Source: a virus. From it: a DNA stretch of 24,696 nucleotides. Position numbers and translations under genes: made by a program. The stretch spans positions 1 through 24,696 of the IMG/VR virus record IMGVR_UViG_3300046009_002765; one strand, written 5' to 3'. The notes under the pieces are model-generated. The model saw only the letters and a program-made list of their open reading frames with translations. It ran no database searches and was not told the origin of the DNA. Below are positions 16,111 through 24,293 of the stretch, piece by piece (within the stretch, counting starts at the first letter, position 1; each line of letters starts with the position of its first letter).

Positions 16111-19100
16111 CTAAACTGTAGTTACTACACCTGTGGTATTAATCTGTGCTGCCGTAATAGCTGAAATAATCTTGACATCATTGACAGTAGCAGAGCTGGT
16201 AATGATCTCATTTATGTTGGCATTTACCTGCATCAAGCTACCAAACACTTCTGATTCGTTGGCTGGTACTATGATGATGCTGGAAATCTTTGGAACTAAT
16301 TGCACGTGCAGATATGCCGCTAATTCACTGAAATAGAAAGTTTCACCAAAATCCCAATTACCGATGTCAAAGTATTGATTGATAGCGGCGATAACTGAAG
16401 TCTTGATATCATTATCACTGACTACCACGTTAGGATTCTTGATTACTTTAAACGTGGCTCGCAGTGCTGGAATCGCCTTGCTGCCAAACAGAGGTTTAAA
16501 CGCCGCTGGATTATAGATTATAGTATCACTAACAGCCTTGTAGTTATCTAACGTACTATAGTTGGTTTCTAGTTCTTCGCTGGTTGGTGCCGCTGGTTCT
16601 GTGATGGTACCTGTGATATCCTGTGCCCACGCTACGTAGTCAATAGCATACTGTTGGGTCATTATATACAAGTCAATGATGTTATTTGGACTTGGGTCGA
16701 TGCGTCGATTGTTCGGACTATTGTGGCGATATTGGAAATAGATGTCTTGACGGCCAAATTTAGCAGTATAGAGATCCGTGCCATTGGTCCCAGTCTGTTC
16801 TACTAGGGTATAAACAGCTCCACTCACATTGAGTTTATAAAATTTATTGTCATTTGGTATGTAGAACAACTGTCCGTTTTGATACAGCGTAGCCGCGATC
16901 TGTGCATCTCTTAATGAACTATATATAGACACCACGGTGTTGTTGTCAACAGGTTGTTGTACCGCAAAATTATCGTAGCCCACTGTCTGCACGAAATATA
17001 CATACTTGCTGTTGGTATTTACATTTGGGTTTACGATCAGATCAAATAGTTCAGGGTTGTCGGGAACGCCATCGTTGTCACTGTCTGAGAATGTCACTAA
17101 TATCTTATTGATATCTACATAGCCATCAACATTGGTCACGCTCTTGTACACGTTCCAAATGTAGTCTAAGGCTAATGGATTAGCATTGTCGGGGTTGCTG
17201 TTGACTTTTAATATTTTTATCTGATCGCGAATCGTTACTCCTGTGGCAGCATCAAATATCTTAGTAGTGCCATCGTAGTAGAAGTTAGTTTCTTGTACAC
17301 TTTCAAACACATAGTTCAATCCACGATAGCTTACTGTGTAGGTCTGGCCAACTGTTTGGAACGCTATGATCCAACTCGAATCAAGAGCTTGCCCGCTGGT
17401 ATTTCCTGCATTTGTCAGATTAAATTCGTCCGCAGTATTCAAATCCTGTGGAGTGATGATCCTCCAAGTACCTGACTGTACATCGTAGCGCAGACCAAAA
17501 TTAGCAAAGGCCTGTATGTAGCTGACCATCTGTGCGACTAGGCTATTTGGGAAATTATTGTTAAACACAGCAAATACCTTATCACCGATGATGTCTTGTT
17601 CTGCTAGATCGAGACCAATTTTAGGAATAACTACGTTGATAGTCACAGGACCCTGGCCACTGGATAGATTACCTTGTCCACCATTGGTTCCATCACCTAC
17701 CACCAATTCAATGGCCGCATAGATATAGTATTTGTCTCCCGGTTGGCTTGGTACGCCAACCTTGACATAATTATTAGCATCAAAATAATTACCTGGTCCT
17801 GCTGAAAATCTCACGATCGAATTCTGGACTATGTACTGATTATTACTAGTCACTGCAGATCCAATCTGTAGAATCTTACCACTGGCATCAACGAAAAATC
17901 CAGTCGAACCATTGGCAATAGTAGTCGATGTGTGCCAACGAATGTCGTTAAGCTCTATCACGGGATAATCTGAATAGAAGAACTGTAGAGTTTCGGGTGC
18001 TTCTGCTATAGGCTGTACCTGATCATAGATCACACGATAGATGTCATTGGTGGTATTGTAGTCAAAACTAAATGTGTTGATAAATGTATCTTTGTAGATC
18101 ATACCGTCTTGTGAAAAAATATTGGTACTGGAATATTTGCCAGTGACATCAATAACATCTAAGTAACGACTGATACCCGAGCTGGTACGATTAACAGCTT
18201 TGATTTTTAGTATATCATTAAACAGGGTGTAAGGTAAGATATTATAATCTTCACCGGTGATCATGCGATTCTGTGTGTAATATTGTTGTGGTGCTTTTTG
18301 TTTGATATCATCAAGGCTTTCTCTGGTAGTGGCATTGGCCACAGTGTACTGTAGGCTAGCTGTGATGTTGATTGTTTCAATACGTCCCGTAGCTGTAACA
18401 TAATTCACAGGAATGACTATGCCCTGCATTTCATCTGGAGTGATCTTGTATTGTAAAGCATTACTGATTCGATAGTAGAGTCTAAAGGTACCTTGTGGAA
18501 TATTAGCAAAACTTCCGTCACCAAATACTAGATCGATCTGATCATTAGCACGTGTGTTTACCTGATAGATATTTCTATTTTGCATCTGATTATAGATGAC
18601 ATTTGTATTGGCTACTGCTGGTACAGACTGCCATAGATCATTTAAATTACCGTTGGAATCTATGCTATACAACCAAATATCGCTGTTGTTGATGTTGTTG
18701 GTATTAACACTATAAACACGATTAGGAATGCTCTCTGCAAAATTAAAGTCTATGCTTTGTAGCGTTCCCTGTACAAAATAAAGGAAGAATCCTGTGTTAG
18801 CAGATCCATTACCTAGATTATCGTTTTTATAGAGAACATTAAATGGAGAATTCAGGCTGGGATTAGCTTCATATATATAGGTCTTACCTACGCTGGTAGG
18901 ACTAACCATCTCAAACGGCATCTGAGTGCCCGCTACTGTAGAATTAAAGGGGAATCGAGCCAGGGTATTAGTCAATAAATTAATCTGATATTCTTCATTG
19001 ATGATACCGTTGATGATTTGGCTGTTGCTGGGCTTACCGACGCTTTGATTATTCACTAATGCTGCATTTAAGATCAGAGTGAATTGTTCTAGCCAATTGC

Positions 19101-19548
19101 TATTACCAGCATCTGCCCAGTTGATCACTAGTCCACTGAGATCAAGCCCATTGCTGTCATATAGGGTTTCAGTAGTACTAACTGAGTCAAACTTTAAAAG
19201 TCCCTTGCTGTTGATATTACGTTTGGGATTATAACTGATCAAGCGTGCGAGTTTAAGTATGCTGTCACGGCGCTGTGCTGTGTCGATAAAGTTTTCACGA
19301 GCATTTAAATCCGCACGGAAAGCAAGACTTTGCCCTAGGAAGGCGATCATGTCAATTAGAGCTATAAATTCGCTGCTTTCTATGAAGTCATTAAAATCTT
19401 CAGGGTAGTAAAGCTGTAGATAGCCGACCATACTAGCACGCAGAGTTTCATAATCATAGCTTTGAAAGTCTGCATTGCGGAAAGATTGATATAATTTAGT
19501 CCAATCTTCTGCAACTAATAAACTGGTTTGTCTCGTGGTGATTGCCAT
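16111..19548 (-). CDS. 6: Baseplate wedge protein gp6, baseplate J family, enlarged (1145 aa)
   Basis: gp6 forms the wedge ring around the central hub and holds the baseplate together. The conserved N-terminus is clear: DWTKLYQSFRNADFQSYDYE (16-35), LQLYYPEDFNDFIESSEF (45-62) and RADLNARENFIDTAQRRDSI (78-97). The baseplate-J core follows: LVFGDGSFANIPQGT (about 336-350), then IKQKAPQQYYTQNRMITGEDY (about 417-437). The C-terminal domain (about 1010-1145) has the PNVVVSDNDIKTSVIAAI and IDxGxWDFGETFYFSEL features of the family. T4 gp6 is about 660 residues, so roughly 480 extra residues lie between core and C-terminus. They include an EF-hand-like calcium loop at 822-833. The start at 19548 has AGGA 8 nt upstream. 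The gene follows gp25 after the longest gap in the window (52 nt) and is followed 8 nt later by the giant gene. Confidence 0.95.
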   Translation of the reverse strand: MAITTRQTSLLVAEDWTKLYQSFRNADFQSYDYETLRASMVGYLQLYYPEDFNDFIESSEFIALIDMIAFLGQSLAFRADLNARENFIDTAQRRDSILKLARLISYNPKRNINSKGLLKFDSVSTTETLYDSNGLDLSGLVINWADAGNSNWLEQFTLILNAALVNNQSVGKPSNSQIINGIINEEYQINLLTNTLARFPFNSTVAGTQMPFEMVSPTSVGKTYIYEANPSLNSPFNVLYKNDNLGNGSANTGFFLYFVQGTLQSIDFNFAESIPNRVYSVNTNNINNSDIWLYSIDSNGNLNDLWQSVPAVANTNVIYNQMQNRNIYQVNTRANDQIDLVFGDGSFANIPQGTFRLYYRISNALQYKITPDEMQGIVIPVNYVTATGRIETINITASLQYTVANATTRESLDDIKQKAPQQYYTQNRMITGEDYNILPYTLFNDILKIKAVNRTSSGISRYLDVIDVTGKYSSTNIFSQDGMIYKDTFINTFSFDYNTTNDIYRVIYDQVQPIAEAPETLQFFYSDYPVIELNDIRWHTSTTIANGSTGFFVDASGKILQIGSAVTSNNQYIVQNSIVRFSAGPGNYFDANNYVKVGVPSQPGDKYYIYAAIELVVGDGTNGGQGNLSSGQGPVTINVVIPKIGLDLAEQDIIGDKVFAVFNNNFPNSLVAQMVSYIQAFANFGLRYDVQSGTWRIITPQDLNTADEFNLTNAGNTSGQALDSSWIIAFQTVGQTYTVSYRGLNYVFESVQETNFYYDGTTKIFDAATGVTIRDQIKILKVNSNPDNANPLALDYIWNVYKSVTNVDGYVDINKILVTFSDSDNDGVPDNPELFDLIVNPNVNTNSKYVYFVQTVGYDNFAVQQPVDNNTVVSIYSSLRDAQIAATLYQNGQLFYIPNDNKFYKLNVSGAVYTLVEQTGTNGTDLYTAKFGRQDIYFQYRHNSPNNRRIDPSPNNIIDLYIMTQQYAIDYVAWAQDITGTITEPAAPTSEELETNYSTLDNYKAVSDTIIYNPAAFKPLFGSKAIPALRATFKVIKNPNVVVSDNDIKTSVIAAINQYFDIGNWDFGETFYFSELAAYLHVQLVPKISSIIIVPANESEVFGSLMQVNANINEIITSSATVNDVKIISAITAAQINTTGVVTTV
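17050..17085 (-). other. EF-hand-like calcium-binding loop inside gp6
   Basis: Residues 822-833 of gp6 read DSDNDGVPDNPE. Asp at positions 1, 3 and 5, Gly at 6, Asp at 9 and Glu at 12 of the loop match the canonical EF-hand/dockerin/thrombospondin-3 calcium loop. Position 8, usually hydrophobic, is Pro, as in some thrombospondin-3 repeats. No second loop is obvious nearby. Confidence 0.6.
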
Positions 19549-19569
19549 GCTTCTTTTCCTATTATATAG

Positions 19570-19577
19570 TATTTATC
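19570..19577 (-). promoter_or_regulatory. Candidate late promoter GATAAATA upstream of gp6
   Basis: GATAAATA on the minus strand lies in the only sizeable non-coding gap, 21 nt before the gp6 ATG, and differs at one base from the T4 late core TATAAATA. A start about 6 nt downstream would leave a short leader of about 16 nt that keeps the AGGA ribosome-binding site. T4 late promoters need only this -10-like element, read with gp55, gp33 and the sliding clamp. A TATAAT string just downstream has no suitably spaced -35 element. Confidence 0.5.
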
Positions 19578-19585
19578 AGGAACAA

Positions 19586-19599
19586 AAACTGGGTAGTTT
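19586..19599 (-). terminator. Weak stem-loop with T run after gp25
   Basis: Immediately after the tandem TAA TAA stop of gp25, the minus strand reads AAACT-ACCC-AGTTT followed by more T residues. This is a 5-bp AT-rich stem with a 4-nt loop and a short T tract. It has the layout of an intrinsic terminator but is weak, so partial termination or mRNA 3'-end processing is as likely, and chance cannot be excluded. Confidence 0.3.
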
Positions 19600-19600
19600 A

Positions 19601-19978
19601 TTATGCTGTGGTTAGTTGGTTGGTCGTGCCGTTAAAATTCAACAGCATAACGTTGGTTTGATTGGTTAAGACGTAGCGCAGTTGTAGTTCTATCTGTAGA
19701 CCTTGATCAAACTCTGTAATGATGATATTATCAAAGCTCACACGCGGATCATAGCTGGCGATAGCTTTGACATCCTGTGTGATCACGCTTTTTAGATCTT
19801 CAGTAAAGGGTTCGTGTAGGACGTTCCAGATGATAGTGCCAAAATTTGGACGCATCAATTTTTCGCCCTTGCGGATATTAAAGTGATTTAAGATGTCCTG
19901 TTTGATTAGATCAAAGTCAGTCAAGCGGAAATTTTTATTACCTGCTTGAGTGCTGAATCCTTTATATGTAGTGGCCAT
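19601..19978 (-). CDS. 25: Baseplate wedge protein gp25 (GPW/gp25 family, sheath initiator, 125 aa)
   Basis: gp25 joins the wedge to the tail sheath and primes sheath assembly; relatives are TssE of type VI secretion and phage P2 gpW. Length fits (T4 gp25 is about 132 residues). Family features are visible: FRLTDFDLIKQDILNHF (17-33), then RKGEKLMRPNFGT (36-48), then HEP (55-57) at the place of the conserved EPR/EP motif, and a final beta-sandwich (ITEFDQGLQIELQLRYVL). The protein is soluble, without a signal peptide. The ATG at 19978 lies 8 nt after the gp5 stop, with AGAGGA at the end of gp5 as a somewhat distant Shine-Dalgarno (11 nt). The frame closes with two consecutive TAA codons. The neighbours gp5 and gp6 are its structural partners in the baseplate. 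Confidence 0.95.
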   Translation of the reverse strand: MATTYKGFSTQAGNKNFRLTDFDLIKQDILNHFNIRKGEKLMRPNFGTIIWNVLHEPFTEDLKSVITQDVKAIASYDPRVSFDNIIITEFDQGLQIELQLRYVLTNQTNVMLLNFNGTTNQLTTA

Positions 19979-19983
19979 GTTAA

Positions 19984-19991
19984 TATTTATC
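19984..19991 (-). promoter_or_regulatory. GATAAATA octamer at the gp5/gp25 junction
   Basis: GATAAATA on the minus strand overlaps the TAA stop of gp5 and ends 5 nt before the gp25 ATG, the same spacing as the copy before the ATG at 599. A transcript started here would be essentially leaderless, so promoter function is doubtful. Part of the string is also stop codon plus Shine-Dalgarno (GAGGATAA). Confidence 0.25.
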
Positions 19992-21201
19992 CTCTAATAA
20001 ATGGCTCGTGTGTTGGTGCCACAGTGCTAATAGTACTAATACTGTTAGCTGTGTTTATCCAGGTTCCTGTATTGCTTTGGAATACAGTATTAGGTAACGA
20101 GTTTACTGTTGCTGATAGATTAGCGGCCCTGTTCATGTAGATATTACCTCGGGCATTTAAATTAATATTTTGATCACTGTGTATGTTAACATTACCTTCA
20201 CTGCGTAGATTAAATCCCGATTTGCTGTAGATGTTGATGCTGCCATCTTTGCTTAACTCAATCCAACTGTTGCCCGTAGCATGCCCAACATAGATAGTTT
20301 CTTCTGTATCATGCATTAGTATCTGATGTCCACCGGCTGTGCGCAATCTAACCAGCTGATCGACTCCTAATACACTGCCATCGTCCATGACAAAGGTATG
20401 CCCGCCCTTGCGTGATTTAACTCGATAATATTCTTCTGTCAGCGTGCCTGCATTCAATTTCCTAACATAATTAGGATCGTCAGCTGGGTCATTCAGGGGA
20501 CGTCCAGGGGTGCTGATGCCAAATACCTGGCTGGGAGTTTCTCTTTGACTGCTGCTGGATATAGTACCTCGCACCGTGTCCTTGTCTAAGCCCTGCTGTT
20601 TAAGCACAGCATATTGTGTTTCGTGTATGGGTTTAGGAGCATTATAAAAATTAGAATTGGTTTCATTGGCAGGTATGTTTTCATTGAATTCTACCACTGG
20701 AGGTTGGTCGCCAGGGGTGTAACTGGCCTTGGCATTAGCAGTTGCGAATGTTGAGTTTACATTAGTGCTGCCAGCAAGTCCAGGAAGCATATATCTACTG
20801 AGATTTGAATTTACACAGGCTACCCAATAACCACGCATAGGGTCACCGGCGATAAACATACAGATGACTTCTACTCCAATGTCTGGTGGCACCATCCACA
20901 TGCCATAAGTATGGGTCACGTTAGTAAAGGATTCTTTTATGTCTTGGACGTCAGTCGGATTTATTTCTGTGCTGGTATAGCCCATAAATGGACTAGCGTA
21001 GCTTATGGTGCGCCAATTGGATGGATCGTCGGGATTACCACCTAGCTCAGGAATGAATACTTGTACGCGACCACAACGTGTAGGATCAAGATTGTTTTTA
21101 ACTATTCCAATGTAGGGAAAAGGTGAGATGTTGGTAGCCGGAGCGAGATCTGTTCTCAGGCTCTTGTTTATCTTAGTACCAATTCGTGAATCTATCGCCA
21201 T
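19987..21201 (-). CDS. 5: Baseplate central spike, gp5-type: OB fold plus C-terminal beta-helix, no lysozyme domain (404 aa)
   Basis: gp5 is the trimeric spike below the hub that punctures the outer envelope. The N-terminal gp5 OB fold is clear at about 28-132: PFPYIGIVKNNLDPTRCGRVQVF (27-49) and MWMVPPDIGVEVICMFIAGDP (101-121). A polar linker spans about 140-255. A conserved GGHTFVMDDG (266-275) and MHDTEETIYVGH (296-307) lead into a repetitive stretch (about 315-360; GSINIYSKSG, GNVNIHSDQN, NINLNARGNIYM) with the octad-like period of the gp5/VgrG beta-helix needle. T4 gp5 is about 575 residues because a lysozyme domain sits between the OB fold and the helix. That domain is absent here and a lysozyme is instead encoded in the adjacent hub gene. 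The start lies 11 nt after the upstream stop, with a weak Shine-Dalgarno (GGAA). A separate tip protein is not seen in the window. Confidence 0.9.
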   Translation of the reverse strand: MAIDSRIGTKINKSLRTDLAPATNISPFPYIGIVKNNLDPTRCGRVQVFIPELGGNPDDPSNWRTISYASPFMGYTSTEINPTDVQDIKESFTNVTHTYGMWMVPPDIGVEVICMFIAGDPMRGYWVACVNSNLSRYMLPGLAGSTNVNSTFATANAKASYTPGDQPPVVEFNENIPANETNSNFYNAPKPIHETQYAVLKQQGLDKDTVRGTISSSSQRETPSQVFGISTPGRPLNDPADDPNYVRKLNAGTLTEEYYRVKSRKGGHTFVMDDGSVLGVDQLVRLRTAGGHQILMHDTEETIYVGHATGNSWIELSKDGSINIYSKSGFNLRSEGNVNIHSDQNINLNARGNIYMNRAANLSATVNSLPNTVFQSNTGTWINTANSISTISTVAPTHEPFIRG

Positions 21202-21212
21202 GTATCGTTCCG

Positions 21213-23984
21213 TTAGGTTAGTATCGGTGTGTTTATCTCTGGTTGATTAGAAGTATTAATCAACTCTGTTGGTGCTGTATTATTTACATTAATTAATTGC
21301 TGTTGCACAGAATCTAATAATGGTGGTACTTGCTCCGTGAACAGACTCTGTGCTGGTTGCTGTGATGCGACTTCACTGATTAATTGTGATGGGGCAGGCG
21401 GTGGCACGTTCTGGACTAGAGAATTTGTATTCAGTGGTGCTGTGGTATTTGGGTCAAGATCATTTAGCCTCTGTTCATTGCTGTTTTGTGGTTGATTAAC
21501 ATAATCATACTCAGTCTGATTAGGTAATCGGATCAAATTCAAGGTCTGGGTGAACTGTCCAGATCGGAATTCACTCTGTACTGTAAGTACCTTGTATAAT
21601 CCCGAAAACACACTGGTTCTATAATTTTGGCTAAACTTCATCAGTCCTGTGTTTTCATCTATGTCTGTTGGAGTCCTAAATGTCAACAGCACATATATCT
21701 CGCCGTAGTCAGTTCGTAAACTACCATTACCAGTCAATCTAGGATCGTTGGTTGGTATGCTAGTGATAGTTGATGGAGTATAGAAACAGTCATCCTGTTT
21801 TAAAAATTGTGGATCACCTAAGATCTTTAGATTAACACTCAGCATGTCTGCCGCGCTCAATGTCATCAAACTGTCTTCAAGATCAGCTACTGCTACATCT
21901 TTCGAACTGATGCTGCCACCTGTAGCTCTAGCGCGAGCATTATATACCTGTGGTTTCATGACCATTGGCATGACACTGTTTGGTCTTTGGACTTGTCCCT
22001 GATAATTTCCTGGATTCTGTGCTGTTCCAGCGTCTGATTTGCTGGGTGCTTTGTATATGCTGGCCACTGCATCTCTGTAGGCTGTCTGTGCAGTGTAGTA
22101 CAGCGTGTTGAAATTTATGTCGAAATCAATCACATCATCATTCTTGCCTGTGTAGATGTAATTATAGCTCTTGACGAAATTAGTCACTTTGCCCTGTGGA
22201 GCTACATCTGATTTGACATTGTAGATCGTATATGGTTGCACGTTGTAGGTAATATTCCGGCTGTAGACCTTGCGTATGGGATCAAACTCTCCCAAGGTAA
22301 CTGTCGGAGTAGTCCTGTACCAATTTAATGGTTGATCCTGTTGCTGTGCTTTTTGTTGCAGATACGCCTGTGGATCAACTCCGTCAGGTATAGCTATCTG
22401 ATTTTTGATATAGTCGCTGTTTCTCACTGCGTTATCGATGATCTTATCTATGCTGGTACCTGCATTGATTCCGACTGTACGAGTCAAGGCATTATAATCT
22501 TGGGTAGATGTTCCTAGATTGCTTTGCCTGATGCTGTTGGTATCCAAGGGATTTGCCATACTGGTATCTCTGGCACTTAACGTAGATGCTGAGGTTAAGG
22601 CAGAATCAGCTATCGTTGGATCAATGTTAAACGCATAGGTATCTGGGACTCCTATCTTGTTATTTTTTACTAGATCATTTTGCCAGCCATTTAGGGCCCC
22701 AGGTAGGCTGGTAACTTGTTTTTGCGGATTCGTGTCGGCACCAGACTGGAACATCTCGCCGACTGATCCAGCAACCAATTCAAAGTTAGCTGGTGTACTC
22801 ACAGTGGTTTGATCAAACGCTGAATGATTATATGGCACTGCCTGTATCTGATATTCTGATCCTCGGACTCCGGCCTTGATATTCATCTGTGTGAGTTTTA
22901 TTGGAAAGCGTTTGGTAATTCCTGGAACTATGCCCACGATTTCTCCCGCATCATTGCTGGCAAAAAAATCAATCTGTAGGAGATAAACCATGTCTAGATA
23001 GTTAGAACAATTTAATTCGGGGTCATTGGCTTGATCTAGCAGTCGATTGATCAGGGTCATGCCATAGGGTTCTAATAGAGTAAATGCCATCTCTATGGCA
23101 TTGGTGTTGCGAGAATGGCTGTTGGTGCCTATGACCGTGGTCATGGTAAATTCGTCAAAATAGAAATCTTCAGCAAAGTAAGGACTGCGTATGAATTGTT
23201 TGACCCCAGGAATGTTATTATATCTACCAGCACTAGCCACTAATACTCTGTTGGGCTTGTACGTGCCACTATTAATCACATTATTATATTCCTGGGCCGA
23301 CAGCAGATGTAGACTCAGTGCGTAGATATAACTGGGAAATTGATTCAAGACATTAGGTAAAGGTTTGCTGGTATCCACGCTGTCTGGTTGATCGGCCAAG
23401 GGAATATTATTAGTTCTTCCACCAGGGATCTTATAAAATCCAGTCTGGCCAGGAGCGGTTTCTGTTGCAGGTTCTGCCGCGGGCTCAATCTTGCTGCTAG
23501 TTCCTGCGTTCGCATCTATTTCTGCCTGTGTAGTCGGTGGTGGCGTCACCGTAGGATCTCTGCCGGCATAGAGAGAGTTGGCATAGTCTATGCGTTTTTG
23601 CCTATGGATCCCACTGCTTCTTTCATAATATTGATCAGTGACGGCTGCAGCTTCACCAGCGGTGGTTGTTGCTCGAAGTCTGGCTCCTGCGGCCTGTTCT
23701 TTGCCCTGGGTTAATTCATAGTTTACAAATTCTAACTGTTGGTTAAGATTAGCCTGCTGTATGGGGAAACCATATTTTGCTTGGAAGTCTGCTTGGCGAG
23801 GTCCTTGCCATTGTGCTATCCCGTAGGCTGTTCCACCATCACCAACGGCATTGGGCTTGAGATTCACTCCGGATTCTGCTTGGAAATTTCCTACCAGACC
23901 TGCTGCCTGTGCTGGAGTCCATCCCTTGCTTACGAAAAATTCTTGGGCCTGTTGTGCTGTAGTGGTTACTGATGTGGTAGCCAT
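21213..23984 (-). CDS. Baseplate hub protein with N-terminal tail lysozyme domain (923 aa)
   Basis: The N-terminus (about 10-145) is a lysozyme-like domain of the Phage_lysozyme2 (tail lysozyme) type: AAGLVGNFQAESG (27-39) with the probable catalytic Glu37, a nearby Asp49 and YGIAQWQGPR (54-63). It should cut peptidoglycan locally while the tail penetrates. A Pro/Thr/Ala-rich linker (about 147-212) follows. From about 214 the protein resembles hub proteins of T4-like aquatic phages: YIYALSLHLL, KRFPIKLTQMNIKAG (about 354) and GSEYQIQAVPYNH (about 372-385). The last 90 residues are Gln/Asn/Pro-rich and probably disordered. Its place between gp53 and gp5 is that of a gp27-like hub, which in T4 is 391 residues and binds the gp5 OB fold. 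The role as hub is inferred; the lysozyme fold is directly supported. The ATG at 23984 lies 6 nt after the gp53 stop. Confidence 0.85.
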   Translation of the reverse strand: MATTSVTTTAQQAQEFFVSKGWTPAQAAGLVGNFQAESGVNLKPNAVGDGGTAYGIAQWQGPRQADFQAKYGFPIQQANLNQQLEFVNYELTQGKEQAAGARLRATTTAGEAAAVTDQYYERSSGIHRQKRIDYANSLYAGRDPTVTPPPTTQAEIDANAGTSSKIEPAAEPATETAPGQTGFYKIPGGRTNNIPLADQPDSVDTSKPLPNVLNQFPSYIYALSLHLLSAQEYNNVINSGTYKPNRVLVASAGRYNNIPGVKQFIRSPYFAEDFYFDEFTMTTVIGTNSHSRNTNAIEMAFTLLEPYGMTLINRLLDQANDPELNCSNYLDMVYLLQIDFFASNDAGEIVGIVPGITKRFPIKLTQMNIKAGVRGSEYQIQAVPYNHSAFDQTTVSTPANFELVAGSVGEMFQSGADTNPQKQVTSLPGALNGWQNDLVKNNKIGVPDTYAFNIDPTIADSALTSASTLSARDTSMANPLDTNSIRQSNLGTSTQDYNALTRTVGINAGTSIDKIIDNAVRNSDYIKNQIAIPDGVDPQAYLQQKAQQQDQPLNWYRTTPTVTLGEFDPIRKVYSRNITYNVQPYTIYNVKSDVAPQGKVTNFVKSYNYIYTGKNDDVIDFDINFNTLYYTAQTAYRDAVASIYKAPSKSDAGTAQNPGNYQGQVQRPNSVMPMVMKPQVYNARARATGGSISSKDVAVADLEDSLMTLSAADMLSVNLKILGDPQFLKQDDCFYTPSTITSIPTNDPRLTGNGSLRTDYGEIYVLLTFRTPTDIDENTGLMKFSQNYRTSVFSGLYKVLTVQSEFRSGQFTQTLNLIRLPNQTEYDYVNQPQNSNEQRLNDLDPNTTAPLNTNSLVQNVPPPAPSQLISEVASQQPAQSLFTEQVPPLLDSVQQQLINVNNTAPTELINTSNQPEINTPILT

Positions 23985-23990
23985 GATTTA

Positions 23991-24293
23991 TTATATTCCT
24001 AATACAGAAGTTATCGTGTCTTTTTTAGGAATGAATATGATTGCTCCGGGAAGAAAATCAAAGATAGGATCTTGCAGGACGTTTGGATTGCGTATACTAA
24101 ATACCCACCATAGACTGCTGTCGCCATATAGGTCAAAGGCCAGTAGATCTGGACGATTTTTATAGATTGCATCAATTTGGTACTGTACGTCATTGGGATC
24201 ATAAGGTATCGCAGGAATATCAGCAACATCTAAGAAAAAAGCAAATGTATTGGTATTTGCATAGGGACTAGTCTTGTTGTAAGCGATGGCCAT
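23991..24293 (-). CDS. 53: Baseplate wedge protein gp53 (100 aa, LysM-like C-terminus)
   Basis: gp53 links neighbouring wedges into the hexagonal baseplate. Family motifs are clear: YKNRPDLLAFDLYGDSSLWW (44-63), FSIRNPNVLQDP (65-76) and the LysM-like ending FLPGAIIFIP (80-89). T4 gp53 is about 196 residues, so this is a short version that keeps the conserved core. The TAA stop of the upstream gene directly abuts the ATG at 24293, and a strong GGAGGA Shine-Dalgarno at 24303-24308 lies inside that gene, so coupled translation is likely. The hub/lysozyme gene starts 6 nt after its stop. Confidence 0.92.
   Translation of the reverse strand: MAIAYNKTSPYANTNTFAFFLDVADIPAIPYDPNDVQYQIDAIYKNRPDLLAFDLYGDSSLWWVFSIRNPNVLQDPIFDFLPGAIIFIPKKDTITSVLGI

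Noticed and set aside
19549-19570. TATAAT string upstream of gp6 as a host sigma-70 promoter
   Set aside because: No -35-like hexamer lies at a 16-18 nt spacing; the nearest TTG-containing string is only about 13 nt away. A late-type element is the better reading.
23540-23984. A free-standing endolysin gene at the end of the hub frame
   Set aside because: The lysozyme domain is in frame with, and continuous into, the hub region through a linker. I see no internal stop or separate downstream start, so it is a tail-associated domain rather than a lysis gene.
23388-24165. Three overlapping plus-strand frames (108, 77 and 104 codons) opposite the hub/lysozyme and gp53 genes
   Set aside because: The opposite strand carries clear lysozyme, hub and gp53 motifs; the plus-strand products have no recognisable domain.
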